Origin: Arabidopsis thaliana
Taxonomy: Eukaryota > Streptophyta > Magnoliopsida > Brassicales > Brassicaceae
NCBI RefSeq assembly: GCF_000001735.4
Contig: NC_003071.7
Span: 4,891,151-4,955,150, forward strand
DNA length: 64,000 bases
Reading direction: 5' to 3'
Part shown: positions 23,585-37,382 of the stretch, one piece after another
Layout of the letters: every line of letters begins with the position of its first letter
Numbering within the stretch: position 1 is the stretch's first letter
Translations under genes and position numbers: made by a program
The notes under the pieces: generated by a model
Databases searched by the model: none
Told to the model about the DNA's origin: nothing
The model's input: the letters and a program-made list of their open reading frames with translations, nothing else

Positions 23585-26500
23585 TTATACATCTTCATCT
23601 TCTACTTCATCTTCGTCCGAGGACGATAAATTACATCGGAATTCGTCTTCTGGTTCAGCATCCCCGACATCGTAATCAAGGATTATTGGGTTTAAGTTGG
23701 CTACCGGAGTTTCAAGAACAAGATCTTCAATTGTAGTGAGCAAAACATCATCATCATTTTCTGTTTGCAAAAGAGTTGGATCATTGTTTTCATATTCTCC
23801 AGAAATGTTTCCCCTCGGATTGACTTTTAGAACATTGAGCCAAATGTTCTTTGGTTTCTTCGTATATGGATACGGAATATAACAAACTTGATCTGCTTGA
23901 GATCCTGTATACATATATCAAAGATAGATTATTAATAATTAAAAAAGAAACATATTTTGGACTTAAGAATAATTACGTACCAAGAATAAATGGCTCGTAT
24001 TTATTGTATTTCCTCGTAGATAGAATGTCTACAACGCCACTATGGCTTCGTCGAGTGCCTCTCCCGATCTTTGGGTCATACCTCTTACACTTAAAAAGTG
24101 TGATCCTCAAATTGACGATACCCTCATACTCGAGTTCTATAATATCAGTTAAGGTACCGTAGAAATCCGCTTCATCTGATGAATCAGCGTAATTTTCACC
24201 TTTAACACAGACCCCATAGTTACATGTCTTTCGTCCAGCGCCGTGATTTTGCGTATGAAACAAATATCCTCTTGTGAAATACATTGGCCAAGTTTTAACC
24301 TTGTTCAAAGGTCCTTGCACAATCTCTTGAACCCAAGTAGGAAATGGAGAAGTAGTGTTCCAGTATGTTACCTACATAATAGATAAACAATATCAATTAG
24401 TATATATTAAATGATCACCTTTCGAATGAACCAAAATTGATGTAGACTTACATATTCTTTAACCCATAGATGATATTCTTCCGCTCTTCTCGCGTAGAGT
24501 TCTTTTTCGGGCAAGCATGGATATTTGGCAGAAAGATAATCTTCGAACATACTACATTTACAAACGAGGAAAATTTTATCAAAGTGATCTTAGTGAAAAT
24601 TTACAAACAACGAGTGATTAAAAATACCTCTCAAACGGTTTAAAATAGTCACAATTTCTTAAAACATATGCATGTGCGCTTTGGTAGTCTTTATCTGAAA
24701 GCCAATCTAAATGCATTTCACCACTTGGACGGCCGACGTGCATAAATATATTAGGTACTCCAGGGACATGATATACAGGAATTTCACCTTCATTGAATCT
24801 TGTTAACCTGATCCATGTAAGTGAATTAATATCGAAGAATATCTAATCGTTAAATAATTAAATATATTTACCTTGATTTTGTTTGAATATGATCGGCAAA
24901 GTAGTGCTCTGAAAAATAAGCAATCTCGTCATTGATATATGACTCAACAATTGAACCTGCAGCATATCTTTTGTTCTTTGCTTTTCCTTTCAACTTTTTG
25001 AAAAACCTCTCGAATGGGTACATCCACCTATATTGGAGTAGGCCACCCAATTCAGCTTCGTATGGGAGATGGATAGGTAAGTGTTCCATAACATAAAAAA
25101 ATGATGGTGGAAAGATCTTTTCCAAGTTACAGATGATTAAAACTATGTTCTGTTTGAGAATTTGAACGCGACTTGTCTGTAAAGTTCTCGAACATAGATC
25201 TCGGAAAAATGCTCCAATTCCTAAAATACATGTGCAAGTTAAATGATTAGATTAAAAAAATGTTGGAACAAAATATAGTTAGTATATATTGTACCTGATA
25301 GTGCAAGGTGGACATTCCGGTCAAGCAGTTCAGCAAAGATAAATGGAAGTAGTCGCTCCATAAATACATGACAATCATGACTTTTCATGCCTGAATACTT
25401 TCCATTATCCAGATCTACACAACTAGCCAAATCTGAAAAATAACCATCTGGAAATCTAATATCATATTTTACACATTGTAATAAACTCTGTTTGGCTTCT
25501 TCTGTCAATGTATACGCTGGAAATGGAGCTTTGCCACTACTATCAATATGTAAGCCTGGGCGTGAACAAAATTTCTCAATATCCAATCTTGACATGATAT
25601 TATCTTTTGATTTACCCTTAACTCTCATGAGAGTGTTCATGATGTTGTCTAGAAAATTCTTCTCTGTATGCATCACATCAATATTATGTCGAAGATTGAG
25701 GTATTTCCAGTAAGACAACTCCCACAAGATGCTTTCCTTGTGCCAATTATGTTCCTTCCCATAGCCTCGCATCTTCTTTTCATGACCGTTCCCACCAACA
25801 TCCTTCGTTTTTGGTGGATTTACACTAGCCAACCTCTCGTAATAAACTTGCTCCCCTGTCAAAGACTCAGGTGGATATTCGCTAGAAGCATCTCTTCCTT
25901 TCAGAAAGTTTTTTCTGTTCCTACGGGATGGATGACCATGAGGAAGAAATCTACGGTGACAATCAAACCAGCATGTCTTCCGTCCATTGGGTAGATAAAA
26001 AGACTTTGTACTTTCTATACAAACAGGACAAGACAATTTACCATGAGTAGTCCATCCTGATAACATGCTATACGCCGGAAAGTCGCTAATCGTCCACAGT
26101 AGTACTGCTTTTAGATTAAAATTCTGACTCAATGAAACATCGTACGCATCGACTCCAGTAGACCACAACTCTTTTAACTCCTCAATAAGAGGTTGGAGGA
26201 AGACATCAAGACTAGCTCGAGGATGATTTGGACCAGAATTCAGAATGGTAAGAAATAAGTACTCGGTATTCATGCACATACCAGGGGGTAAATTATAAGG
26301 AGTTAGGATCACAGGCCACAACGAATGATTACGAAACATGCCAAATGGATTGAACCCATCAGTACACAACCCGAGATAAACGTTACGGGGTTCTTCGGCA
26401 AACTCGGGATGTAACCCTTGGAAATATCTCCACTCTGCTGTATCTGAAGGATGATTCATTTCTCCCTCCTTTGATTGGTGCTCAGCATGCCATCGCATTG

Positions 26501-27431
26501 CCGCAGCTGTCTTATGGCTCTGATACATTCTCTTCAACCGGTCCCCAATAGGTAGATACCACATACGACTATATGGTACTTTGGTTCTTCGACGGTCGTC
26601 CTTAGGCTTCCATCTTTTCGCGCCACAAAATCGACATTGATCTTCTTTTTCGTCTTCTTTCCAAAATAGCATACAATTGTTCTGACAAACATCAATCGTA
26701 TGATATGGAAGTCCTAAATTGCGCATTAACTTCTCGGTCTGGTAATGTGAAGTGGTTGCCTGGTTTCCTTTTGGTAAAAAATCTGTAAACATTTCGCAAA
26801 TGGAGTCCACCAACTTTTCACTCATATTATACTCCGCCTTGTTGTGCATGAGTCGAGATGCTAAGGATAATTGCGACTGCCCTTCACGACAACCATCGTA
26901 CAAAGGATTATTTGCACCTTCTAACAAGTCGTAGAACTTATTTGAATGGTTACGGACCAGTTCTTCCACATTCTGATAACTATCATCATGACGATAGTTA
27001 TCATCATACCCCACGTTAAAATTAAATGCATCGTTCACCATATCCACATATGGATCTTCTACAATATTACCCACTTCTTCATGATTCTCACTAAAATACG
27101 TCCTATTCGTGTAACTCGTTCCTATATCCATATTCATTTCTTCTCCATGCTTATACCAAACATAATAATCAGGCATAAATCCATGACTAAACAAATGACT
27201 ACTAACTCTTCTACCCGAGATGATGTGTTTTTCATTCTTGCATACACTACAAGGACAATGAAATTTACCTCAACTACTCTGTACTATTGGCTGACTATTA
27301 GCGAATGTCATGAATTGCTCAACTCCTGCAACGTATTCGGCTGACAAATTCCCCGTCACTTCATCAAATCTCTTGTACATCCAATCTCGATAGAAACCGC
27401 CAGTACCGCCATAATTGTAGTTTCCCGCCAT
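23585..27431 (-). pseudogene. E1 TNP2-type transposase gene, nonsense-mutated
   Basis: Six exons from right to left: 25295-27431, 24872-25220, 24628-24807, 24452-24551, 23981-24371, 23585-23914, all with GT/AG borders. Exon 1 starts MAGNYNYGGTGGFYRDWM (associated domain with FHCPCSVC), then the Transposase_21 core with CTDGFNPFG and WTISDFPAYS. Exon 2 has the DUF4218-like block (RWMYPFERFFKKLKG), exon 5 the DUF4216-like block (FYGTLTDIIEL), and exon 6 an acidic tail (SSSDEDEVEDEDV). TGA at 27270-27272 (codon 54) replaces CGA seen in E2. An internal Met allows an N-truncated frame from 27194 that lacks the zinc motif. Everything after codon 54 is open, so only one change separates this copy from an open frame. 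Confidence 0.83.
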
Positions 27432-27930
27432 TATACAATAAAATAACTAATATTTTTTTTTTTCTCTTTGATGTTGTTGTTGTTTTGATTTGTTGGTGAA
27501 AGAAGAGTTGCGTGAACGTTTATTATATAGGCCAATTTTTGTGACTAATTTACGACTACAACTAAATAATTAGGTGTACCTACTTACCAATGCGAAACAT
27601 GTTTTCCATCTACTTTATACGAGTACGTTGCGACGTTTCTACGACAACAGGACGACTAGAGGACTTAGTCGGCCTGTAGTCGCCATATTAGCGACTAAAT
27701 AAAATAGACGGTAGAATAGTCGTTAATTAGCGACTAAGCAACGACAACAATATCCCTTCAATAATATAATCGTCAAATAGTCGTCACTTGCCGACACTTT
27801 GCCGACTGCAGACGATAGTCGTAAAACAACGACTATGTGACTACAATTTTTCGTGTTGTCGCAGGGGAGTCGTAAATCCGTCGCCAACTAGTCGTATAAT
27901 GTTACGACTACGTTTGTTGTCGCTGATTGT
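27432..27930. repeat. E1 right subterminal motif cluster, truncated
   Basis: Dense GTCGT/ACGAC motifs (about twenty-five from 27540) upstream of the transposase gene, which also should include its promoter (GTTTATTATATAGG near 27518-27531). The end stops at GATTGT; E2 continues for 29 more bases to TTGTAGTG. Confidence 0.75.
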
Positions 27931-29562
27931 TCCGCCTATAGAGAAGACTGCTTCTTTAACCTCCTCTTCGGTAATCTTCTTTGTTAGGTCTGCATTCATA
28001 TCTGCGGTTACTCGTTGTTGGAAGCCATTTAGAACATAGTAGTGATTGTTATTTGTCGTTAAGTCACTCCGAAAGAGCTTGGTGAAGAATTGTTGCGCCA
28101 CTTCCCCAATATTAGAACTGCCTCTGTGTTCCACATTCGCATCGTCCAAGATAGAGTACATTCTGTTTCGTGCAGATCGTATTTTTGCAGAGGCAAAAAA
28201 ATACTTTGTGTTACGGTCTCCACCTGACAGCCATGTTTTCCGGCTCTTAAGTCTCCAGAATTCTTCTTCAGCAGCATAAGCCTTCGACAGCTGCAATCTG
28301 AGCTCTCGGATGTGTTGAGTTGTTGTGCCATCAGAGTGAGCTCTATCAATTCTGTTTTTGAGAAGGGCTATATCTTCTTGGGCATTTGATCGATATCGCC
28401 TCTTCCATTGAGATATTTCTCTTCTGCAGGCAGTGAGTCGTGATCGTAGATTGTCGTCCTGGTGAAAGATTCTCCGGTTCCACCCACGTCTGACAGTATC
28501 ACTGAACCCATCACGCTCAACCATTCTTCCATCAAAACAGAACTGGTTATGCTTCTGCTCAAAATCGCTCGTGATTGTTGTGATCACTGGTCGATGATCT
28601 GATTCTATTAACTCAAGGAATTCCATGTGGGATGCGGGAAATTGAGTTAACCATTCGTTATTCACCAAGGATCGATCCAAGCAGCAGGCAACATCATGAG
28701 TGTGTCGTTTTCCGACCCAAGAGAAAGGGTCTCCTGTAAACTTGAGATCATGGAAGTCACAGGTTTGTATCATTTTCCTGAAATCAAAGAAAGAGCTTTC
28801 TGGCTTCAAGTTGCCTCCTTTTTTCTCATGGTTGCCTCGTATTTCATTGAAGTCCCCTATAGCCATCCAAGGACCTGTTCTTTGTGTTGCTGTTCGTTCT
28901 AATCTTTCCCAAACCAAGTGTCTATGGATAGGATTTGGGTGACCATATACACAAGATAAATAGAACCCAAATCCATTAATATTAACAAAAGTATTTACAA
29001 GGTTTGGGGATTGATAAAGAACAGAATACAGAAATACTACTTTTCCACATTAAAGCAATTCCACCACTTAGATCATTTGGAGGAACCATTACAACCCTAT
29101 CATAACCTACATCGCTGCAAATATCTCTGACGATGTCATTCTTTTACTTCGTTTCCATGAGAACAATGATGTCTGGAGAGAATTTCTTCTTTATCTCCTT
29201 TAGACGTCGAACTGCGAGGTCATTGCCCAGTCCTCTACAGTTCCAAGCGGCTGTCCTCATGGAGGAAGAGGGGGTTCTGGGCCCACCGCGCTTCTCCCCA
29301 CGTCATTCGGCTGAACCGTCTCTCCGGAGCAACCACTGCTTTCCCCAGCCTCATGGATCACCATCTTAGAAGGCTCGTGTTCTTCATCTTCTTCGATGGT
29401 GTCCTCTCTCTTGTGTTTGCCCCTATCCGCTGCCACATCCTCACGAACATAGTCTCTGTTCACTCCATTATTTGTTTTCATCTCTCCATGGTACGTGGAG
29501 TAACGACATGGCTCCCAATCCTGGAAATCTTCCACGGCTTCATGATGGGCATTCATCACTAA
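27931..29562 (-). mobile_element. LINE 5' half, copy B
   Basis: Second copy of the LINE endonuclease half and ORF1 remnant (ORF1 piece 29257-29559). The frame 27841-28917 reads endonuclease sequence through the position that is TAG in copy A (here TGG, Trp), then runs out of the LINE into E1 sequence. The early TAA after METK and the frame change near 29000 are shared with copy A, so they predate the duplication. No reverse transcriptase is present in this copy. Confidence 0.85.
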
Positions 29563-31155
29563 TGAGAGTTATTTTATTTATTATTGTCCACGTATTTATT
29601 TTGTTTTTAATGTATTTTTTTTTTTTTTGCCTTTTACAGTTCCTAATCCAGATTTAAATCTGGATATAACCCTATAAATTATAAGATATACTCGTCCACA
29701 TAATATTATCAAGTTTTTTAGTTTTTTAGAAAATAAAAATCTATTCTAAAATTAGAGAGAAAATCAAGTGAGACAATTTTGTGCCTCACAAGTCACGAGA
29801 TTACTTAGCTCGGAAGGGTTTTGGGCTCTACGTGTGAAAGGCATAAGATATTTTAGTTACTTTTATGCTTTACAATTTACATTACTAGAGTACAAACAAA
29901 ACAACAGCTATCATGGATTTTTATGACATCATCAATTTACGTGTGTCATTTGAGATTTATAATCTTTACTTTATTATCACTTCTATTTTGTTTTAATGAG
30001 TTCAAGATCTTTTCTTGAAAGACATATGAAGACTTTAACCCAAAAAGCTAAGTATTGTCTTTGATGAAACTTTGAAATCGAGAAGTTTTCAAAATTTTAA
30101 ACGATGTCAACCAGTATTTTTTATTTATAAAACAGTATTTTTCTCTAAATATTTGACAAGATTTTTTTACCCCCGCATTAGCTAAAACCCATTTTCGTAC
30201 ATATGTTTACAAACAATGTCCGCTCAACAATTTCATGGGTGTAGGATAATTTTTTTTTATATTTTGTTATAAAATTTTTTGTATGATAATTTAGTTAACA
30301 AAAAAAAAAACAATGCATTAAAAAAATTATAGGTCCATTCTAAATTTTATTTTTGTGTTATATCTAATTTTTAAAAATATTTTTAAAAAAATATATGTCC
30401 CTTAATTGTTAAAACATGGGTTTGGATTCTTGGCTGTCGCACCGCTTACCCCTCTATTTAAACCGGCACTGTTTACAAATTAAACATTATAGAAAATAAT
30501 TCTTAAAAACCGGACTAAGTAATGAAAATTTTAAATTACAAAAATGAAGAATACTAGGAAGCGAGAACTAGGGAAGAAAACTTGAAGCACCACATTAGTC
30601 AAAGAGATCGAAGAAAGAAGCCATTCTCTAAGAAAATTTACCATTAAGATTGACTATGCACTTTATTTAAAACACTTGCCAATATATCTTTTTCAAAAGT
30701 TTTTTTTTCATAACTCATATTAAGACTTTCATCTTCAAATTAAAGGGGGATGAGCTTTCCGGATGATACTTAGACCTGAGTTGAGTCAAAATCGCATCTC
30801 CCTACAAACAAGTTCATCATAAACCAGTCGTAGGGTCCAAAGACTTTCACGATCCATTAAACTGACATCTTAGTGTTTAAAGACATTTTTCTTGGTGTTC
30901 TAAAACATATATCTTCTGAACATGGCTCAATTGTGACTCCTCTCAAGAAAATTTAAAGGACTTGGGGAGGACTATATTATTATTTTTAGTTCCCCTTAAA
31001 TATCCACATAATAATTACTGTTTGTTGTTTTCTTTTTAATTCAAACATACACCATTCCAAAGAGACCTTTGATAGTTTTCTTTACTAAAATATTATTGAA
31101 AATTACTTATAAGATTTATTATTAACATGTTTTAGATTGAAAATTGCTCATACAG

Positions 31156-31446
31156 GCACATAAACAGATTGAGATGTACACACAACAAGGCTTCTCGAAT
31201 CTTCCCATATGCATGTCGAAAACGCAGTACTCATTCTCACATGATGCATCAAAGAAAGGAGCACCTTCAGGGTTTGTATTGCCAATTCGGGATGTTAGAG
31301 GAAGCATTGGAGCTGGTTTCATATATCCACTGGTTGGTACAATGAGTACAATGCCTGGACTTCCTACAAGACCTTGTTTCTATGAGATTGATATCAGTCA
31401 AAGCTTCAAGGCTTCCCTTCACCGTCGTTCCTCACTTCCTCAATAA
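31156..31446 (+). pseudogene. formate-tetrahydrofolate ligase 3' fragment, copy B (uninterrupted)
   Basis: Continuous frame [20 protein letters not shown] through [19 protein letters not shown] and [12 protein letters not shown], then an unrelated tail to TAA at 31444-31446. The conserved C-terminal block of plant formate-tetrahydrofolate ligase is clear. The rest of the roughly 630-residue enzyme is absent, so it is a fragment. It differs from copy A by few residues ([14 protein letters not shown] versus SFSHDTSKKRAPSG); copy B matches my recollection of the functional family better at both changes. Confidence 0.82.
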
Positions 31447-32337
31447 AAATTTGGCGATTGTACTTTGATACTGAGTGTTTTTCCTCTTTGAAATGAATAA
31501 TAATAAAGTATCTTTTCCTGTTGATTAATTAATCTCTGAAATACTCATTATTTGAAGTTGAACTCAAGGTAACGTTACACATAGAACTTGTGATGTTCAA
31601 AAACAAAGCATAAAGCAAATGAGTGACAATGTTTTCTTTTGAAAAATCGTTTTATGTGAAATCATCAGAGGCATTGGAGATTTATGAATCAGAACATCTT
31701 GCAGAAATCATGCACTGAGAGGCACAAATTGGATGCCATGCCGAAATGAGGGCATCTCGATTCACGTATTGTGGGCCGAATAGTAAGGCCCATGGAAGAT
31801 TAAAGTCAATTCAAATTCGAACGTTGAAAGCATTAAATCCAAAGACGGAAACGGAAGAGTTAAAAGAGAATTATGGTGTATAATTAAGAATAATTACTAG
31901 GTTTTTGTATAAATAAGAGAGGTCTTGGACCATGTAAGACACCCACAATTTTTCTAGCAATTTTCGATAGTCATTTTGATATCAATTTTTAGCTTTTACA
32001 TTTTATCTTTGTCCTCAAAAATTAATCCATCTCACAAAACAAATAAATACTTGAGCGTGTGAATCCGACATCCACAACACTTTTGCCTGAAAAAATAATT
32101 AACATAAATGTAAAGTATCCTAACTTTCCCATTTTAAATAATATTGTTTATTCAAACTATCTTTAAAAAGTTTTGACAAATATACACCCAAAAGTATATT
32201 TTTGAAAAATCTAAAGTTGTAAGGTAATAAGGTAATATATCTAAGGTAGACTAAAGATATATTGAATAACAAATAAAAAATCTAAAGTTTTTAAATGACT
32301 CAAAATTGGACGGTATAGATGAATTCTAACGCCTATC

Positions 32338-33966
32338 ATCTATATATATATACGACAAGGGTCTTTCTTATTTATCTCGATAACCAAACTATCCTCAGCT
32401 TGTGTAATCCTCATTTTGCCCCTGACTTTTGAACGGTCAAATAATATGAGCCGTTCGATCGAATATGAGATGAGAATTTTAAAATCGTAACCGTCCGTTT
32501 TTAACTTTGGCCATTGTCCCTGCTCTTTAATTTTATAATTAATTAATTGAAGCCAAATAATTGTGACCGTCAGATCGATATCAAAAGAAAGGAGTTGATA
32601 ACATTCGTCCGATTTTATCAAAAACAAGGAACGAATGTCAGCCGTCCATTTTGTACCCTTCAGTAAACCCTAATACTCGTACCTAATTAACCTAATATAA
32701 ATATAAAAATACGGTGCCGCTTCATATATTGTCTATCCTATTTGCACCTAAGAACTACTCTTTCCATCTCTAGGTTTTGTCTACAAGATTGGGATCTCAT
32801 GATTGACAAAGAGAAAGGTAATTTAGTCAAGGCCGATAGATTTAAGTATGCGAAGAGAACCAGATTTGGGTACAGATTTGGGTATGTGAAGAGAGCCATG
32901 CACGGTACAAAGATAGTTATCAAATAAAGCTGTCAAGTATATTGACTTTTCAACACCATTCGTAATGTGAAGAAAGAAGAGAGTTGCAAAGTCCTCCTTC
33001 TTTATTAGAAGGAAATCTCATTCTCTTATTGTCTTTGTATGGGTGAAAGTGAGATCTATGGAAGGGAGTTAGTTGACCTGCGGAACCAGAGTCGATGGGA
33101 GACGCTGAAGCGGTTGGAAACGTTTCGAGTTGAGCAAGAACTTGGTCTAGGTTTGTTCGAAGAGTATTAGGGTTTGCTTTGTTAGTTTGATCGATACCAC
33201 GCCAAATCTGATATTCGACGTAAAGACTTTTCACCTTCTCTTGTAAAACCCAATTTAGGTTTCGAATCCGTACGGTCCATTGTGAAGTTACTAGCGCGGT
33301 TTGGTAACACTTAAGTGAATTGTCAAACTCTCGCTGATTGTTACATATCATCAAATTTTTCTTCCTGCTTTATATCATCTAACTAGCTGATTTGAGATTC
33401 ACAATCTTGATTCTCCAGGTTGCTCTGTATATTGGTGGTCTTTATGTTTGTGGAAAGGTTGGATTTTGAACTCTTATTCTTGCAAACAATGATCTTAGCT
33501 TTTGATTTGAAGCCATTGTTTGAGTTTTCGGTCTTGGTAATATACAACAATGTTAAAAATATGCAGGTTGGATTGGAATCTATAATGAAAATGGGAGTAT
33601 AGACAAGAGAACTGTTCTTCTATGAGACATTTCTGTATTGTAACCCGCTCCTTCTCATTGTAAGTTACATTTCCTCTCAAATTAGTAGAGTCAAATTCTT
33701 TAAGTGTGTTTCCTCATGTATGCTATTTTGTTCAGACACTGAAGGTCTGCTGGCTCTGGGTGTTAATTTGTGGCTTTTTCTCGGTCTGGAGTTGATTATG
33801 CAGCAATCTTTTATCTAGGACCAGATCATCTTAGTCACAAAGAGATATGGAAGGTAAACAACTATTACTTAGATCATTTGTATATATTTTTCATTCGATT
33901 ATTACATCAATGTAACCAATGTCACAGTGTGCCGGGTGGATGACAATAATTATATTGACTAGCATG
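32338..33966. other. unassigned spacer with a possible Helitron 5' end
   Basis: Starts ATCTATATATATATACGACA right after copy B, which resembles the TC-TATAT start of some Arabidopsis Helitrons, and is followed by Helitron-like text (GAACGGTC, GCCGTTCGATCG, GACCGTCAGATCG near 32430-32580). No matching hairpin plus CTAG end was found before 33966. The rest is AT-rich with no clear gene except the small ORF at 32950-33354. Confidence 0.35.
32950..33354 (-). CDS. small ORF of 134 codons, not recognised
   Basis: Reads MMICNNQREFDNSLKCYQTA, with a central amphipathic stretch (VLQEKVKSLYVEYQIW) and a Ser/Pro/His-rich C-terminal half. I do not recognise a family. It could be the last exon of a decayed gene, since the flanks (33355-33420 on the minus strand) are also gene-like in composition, or chance. 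It lies between copy B and LTR X. Confidence 0.2.
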   Translation of the reverse strand: MMICNNQREFDNSLKCYQTALVTSQWTVRIRNLNWVLQEKVKSLYVEYQIWRGIDQTNKANPNTLRTNLDQVLAQLETFPTASASPIDSGSAGQLTPFHRSHFHPYKDNKRMRFPSNKEGGLCNSLLSSHYEWC

Positions 33967-34842
33967 ACTGCTGATATGTCCTGGTTTTTACTGATTTCTA
34001 ACATAGTTTCAGAATAGTTTTTAGAGTCTTACACTACAAGAAAACAGGTGATTGAAGACCTACAAGTCAGTCGTTAAGTAGTCGTAACTAAAGCTAATAC
34101 GACTAATTTGCGACTAATAACTGTAATCATTAATCCATAGTCGCTAAAAACAGTAGTCGTATTATTGTCGTTGACCAACGACTAATTAACCACAACTGAC
34201 TAAACAGTGAAAAATCTTCGTTACGTAGTCGTACTATGTCGGCGACTAATTGACGACTATCCTACGATTATTTATACTGTACAGAGCGTGTGAGAACATG
34301 TAGTCGTTTCGTAGTCGTTAATTGTGTACGACGACATTACGACTATGTTGCGATTAAATATTCTAAACCCTGGGTATGTTTCCAGTTGTCGTAAAATAGT
34401 CGTAAATATGTTTACGACTATTCGACGACTCTTTGACGATTAAAAGTACTTTACCAAGGATTTGAAACTTTTTGTGATAACATAGTCGTATAAGTATGTA
34501 CGACTATTGGACGTCTGCTTTACGATTCTTTTATGACTAATTTGTTTAGTCTTATGATTGTCGTAAAGTTATGTGACTAATTGACGACTATTCAGTGACT
34601 ATAGTGCTACTTATTTACTACTTTTTTGCGACTAATAGTTTGGTCCGAATAAAGATTTGGTCATCAGGTGATGGTTTCTTGTTTGTTCTTGTTTGTTCAT
34701 CGATTGTTCTTGTTTGTTATTGATATGCTATACAATATGAAAACACTGCTTATATATTGAAAATCAAGTTCAAAACATAAAATTATCTTGTTCAAACATA
34801 CAACTTATTGAAAGATACAACTAGTGTTTGGAAACCTAAATT

Positions 34843-37382
34843 CTATGGATCATTAGATGGGGGAGTAATTGGGATACGCTCTGTGGATGTGGAAGAGTGT
34901 GTGGCAATGAAGTCCAAGAACTGCGAATCGGTTTGGCGGAGATACTTCTCGACTAAGGACAAGTGCTCGAGCTTGTCCTTTTGCTCAGCTGTGACTCAGG
35001 CTGTCTCGGCTTCTCGGGCAGCAATCTCAGCATCTCGCTTCTCGTTATATGCAGCCTGTTCTTCAATTTGCCGCTGAGCTTCCTGCAGCCGTTCTTCTAA
35101 GGCTTTAAAGGTTGAGTCTCCGGGGAGTTGGCGGTTGGCACTGCCTAGAGTTTCTTTAAGACAGCCAAGTCCATAAGGATTGCCTCTTGCATCCTTTTCT
35201 GTGGACTGCAAGAAATAAAGAGGAAGATAATTAGTGACAGATCCTAAATGTCTCTAAGACTCTGAAAAAGACAAAGAACATCTTACCTCGAGAAATATGG
35301 CTGCATACTCATCTAGTGTGAGATCCCGAGGACGTGAAGAGCCATCAAACACAGCAGAAGCAGCCGCCTCTAGTTCAGACAGCTTCTCTCTCACATTCTG
35401 CTCATACGCCAGAGCAATCTTCTCTGCCTTCTGATCAACATAAGTCCCATCCGACTTAGTGTGTGTCTGGATGAACACCTCACCAAGAGGGACAGGTCTT
35501 CCCATTTTTTCTTCCTGCAAACACAAATCACAAGCTTCATTACTATCAACAGACTAAACATCACACACAGTTAAACGAACATCACTAAACCACATGGGAA
35601 GATTGCAGAAACACTTACCAATTCATCTTGGATTTCTTGGAAAGACTTTGGCCCAAAGTAGTGGACGTGAGGACCGAGACCGTTACGGTCAGAGAGACGA
35701 GCTTTGGAATATGTCTTACTCCTTTTCTGTGCCTCTTCAGTGTCCCAGTAGTCGCACATGGTTCCCCACAGAGTTTCTCCAATCCATGGAGGCTGCTCTC
35801 GAGTTCTCCTTGCGGTGCTAACCATGTCCTTCAAGCGCCTCTTAACGATCTCATTGAAGTAGTATTGGACTGTCCCTGTTATTAAGGGATCCCAGTGGTG
35901 AGTTTTCTACAAAAAAAGTGTGAAGTTAGTGAACAAATGACATATTAAATAGTACAGTCAAATGAAAGTTGGAGAAATACAAGAAGCTTACCGCAAACTC
36001 TAAAAACAATCTTTCTCTTTTATCCAATGGCACACACGACCAATTATAGTAGGGAGCATTGAACTTTTGAGTAAAAATCCGTGTGATCTTTTAACCAATT
36101 TAGATCCTCTGTCGCGAGTAAACCTCCAAACACATGCAACACAGACACAAAGTAAACATGTTTAAAATCCAAAACACTATAACTACAGCAGACTATATAA
36201 TTGAACAAAGGCAGAATCTACAAGATTCTAGACAAGTATAAGCCGACAAGATCACACACAGAACACAGTAGTCAACATAACAAGATCATAGACAGTAAAG
36301 AACAAGTATAGACAAGTATAGAACAAAGACAGATCCTCATTGTCAAAGCCGAAAACATGCTAAGTTCAACAATCAACAAATGTTCCACAATTATGTTCAT
36401 GATTCACAACAGAACACAATAAAGAACTTAACAAGATTATAGACAAGTATAGAACAAAGACAGATCCTCAATGTCAAAGCCGAAAACATGCTAAGTTCAA
36501 TAATCAACAAATGTTCCACAATTATGTTCATGATTCACAACAAAACACAATAAAGAACTTAACAAGATTATAGACAAGTATAGAACAAAGACAGATCCTC
36601 AATGTCAAAGCCGAAAACATGCTAAGTTCAACAATCAACAAATGTTCCACAATTATGTTCATGATTCACCACAGAACACAATAAATAACCTAACAAGATT
36701 CTAGACAAAGTGAAGAACTTAACAAGATCACACACGAGTTTAGAACAAAGGCAGATTCTACTATGTTACACAAACCCTAACAAACATCCAATTCCAACAA
36801 AGGCAGATTCTACTATGTTACACAAACCCTAACAAGCCATTCTACAGACCATAACACGAGTTACACTACACAGGCTAAGAACACTAGAATAAAATAGAGG
36901 AAGAGAACATACCACTCGGTTTTAGGTTTGGGAATTGGAGACAAGACACAACACCACTGCTCCCTGTTTGGCACAGAGAGTGTCGATTGCAGAGCCAACG
37001 CCGAGTCTTCTTGTAGCTTCGGCAACGTCCCAGGAACTTCCTCTTGGAAGTTGTTCCCTTGAGACGACGGGTGGCTGTTTGCTGTTGGCGGCAGAGTGTA
37101 GTGGACCTCTTCAGATAGAGGCGGAGGAGCTTGATGTTGTGGTTGAGTCGTTGAGTTCTGGAAGAGTTGCAGAGGCGGTGGATAGTTGCGGACGTGGGGT
37201 GCAGACGTTGAAGGTCCATGTTGTTGAGCCGGCTCCGTCGCAGGAACTTGAACCGCCGGCGCCGGAGTGAAGTTGTATTGGGGAGGAAGATTTGCAGGTC
37301 TTGATCCGCCGGTGCCGGCTCTCTGAGTGTCGTTCGGCGTCGTCTTACGCTTCCGGGAGCCACCTCGACCGGCGATAGGCAT
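34843..37382 (-). pseudogene. E2 Ptta/En/Spm-type (Transposase_24-like) gene, broken
   Basis: Same five-exon layout as E1, start at 37382 and terminal TAG at 34843-34845. E2 keeps Trp and Gly at the two positions that are stops in E1, but has its own damage. One base is missing in exon 2 near 36091 (GATCTTTTAACC versus GATCTTTCTAACC in E1), which shifts the frame. A TGA at 34996-34998 in the coiled-coil region replaces CGA. Exon 1 has also lost about 48 bp of Pro/Gln codons relative to E1 (near 37080). Confidence 0.8.
36290..36720. repeat. 131-bp tandem repeat, three copies, in E2 intron 1
   Basis: Copies of the unit seen in E1 start at about 36321, 36452 and 36583, period 131 bp. One fewer copy than in E1. 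Confidence 0.9.

Larger units (their letters stand above)
19147..27930 (-). mobile_element. CACTA element 'E1', 3' terminus lost
   Basis: Begins CACTACAAGAAAACATGTGA at 19147 after CCTATC. It matches E2 (34032-42782) along its whole length but stops at GATTGT (27930), about 29 bp before the end present in E2, where LINE sequence of copy B begins. Genes read leftward: a TNP2 transposase (23585-27431), then a Ptta/En/Spm-type gene (19959-22678). Both subterminal zones (about 19160-19760 and 27540-27930) are packed with TAGTCGT/ACGACTA motifs. Without the right terminal repeat it should be immobile. Confidence 0.9.
27931..32337. repeat. segmental duplication, copy B
   Basis: Direct copy of 6258-9652 plus 18135-19146. 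It starts inside the LINE at TCCGCCTATAG and ends at GCCTATC, and is continuous across the site where copy A carries E0. It holds the LINE 5' half, an AT-rich spacer (29563-31143), the ligase fragment and the spacer 31447-32337, for which no function is seen. Differences from copy A are scattered point changes and a few small indels, such as ATTAGAGAGAAA versus ATTTGAGAAA near 29752. Confidence 0.92.

Noticed and set aside
32337-33000. Full Helitron starting after copy B
   Set aside because: The start and early text look Helitron-like, but no hairpin plus CTAG end was found, so it is mentioned only as a possibility.
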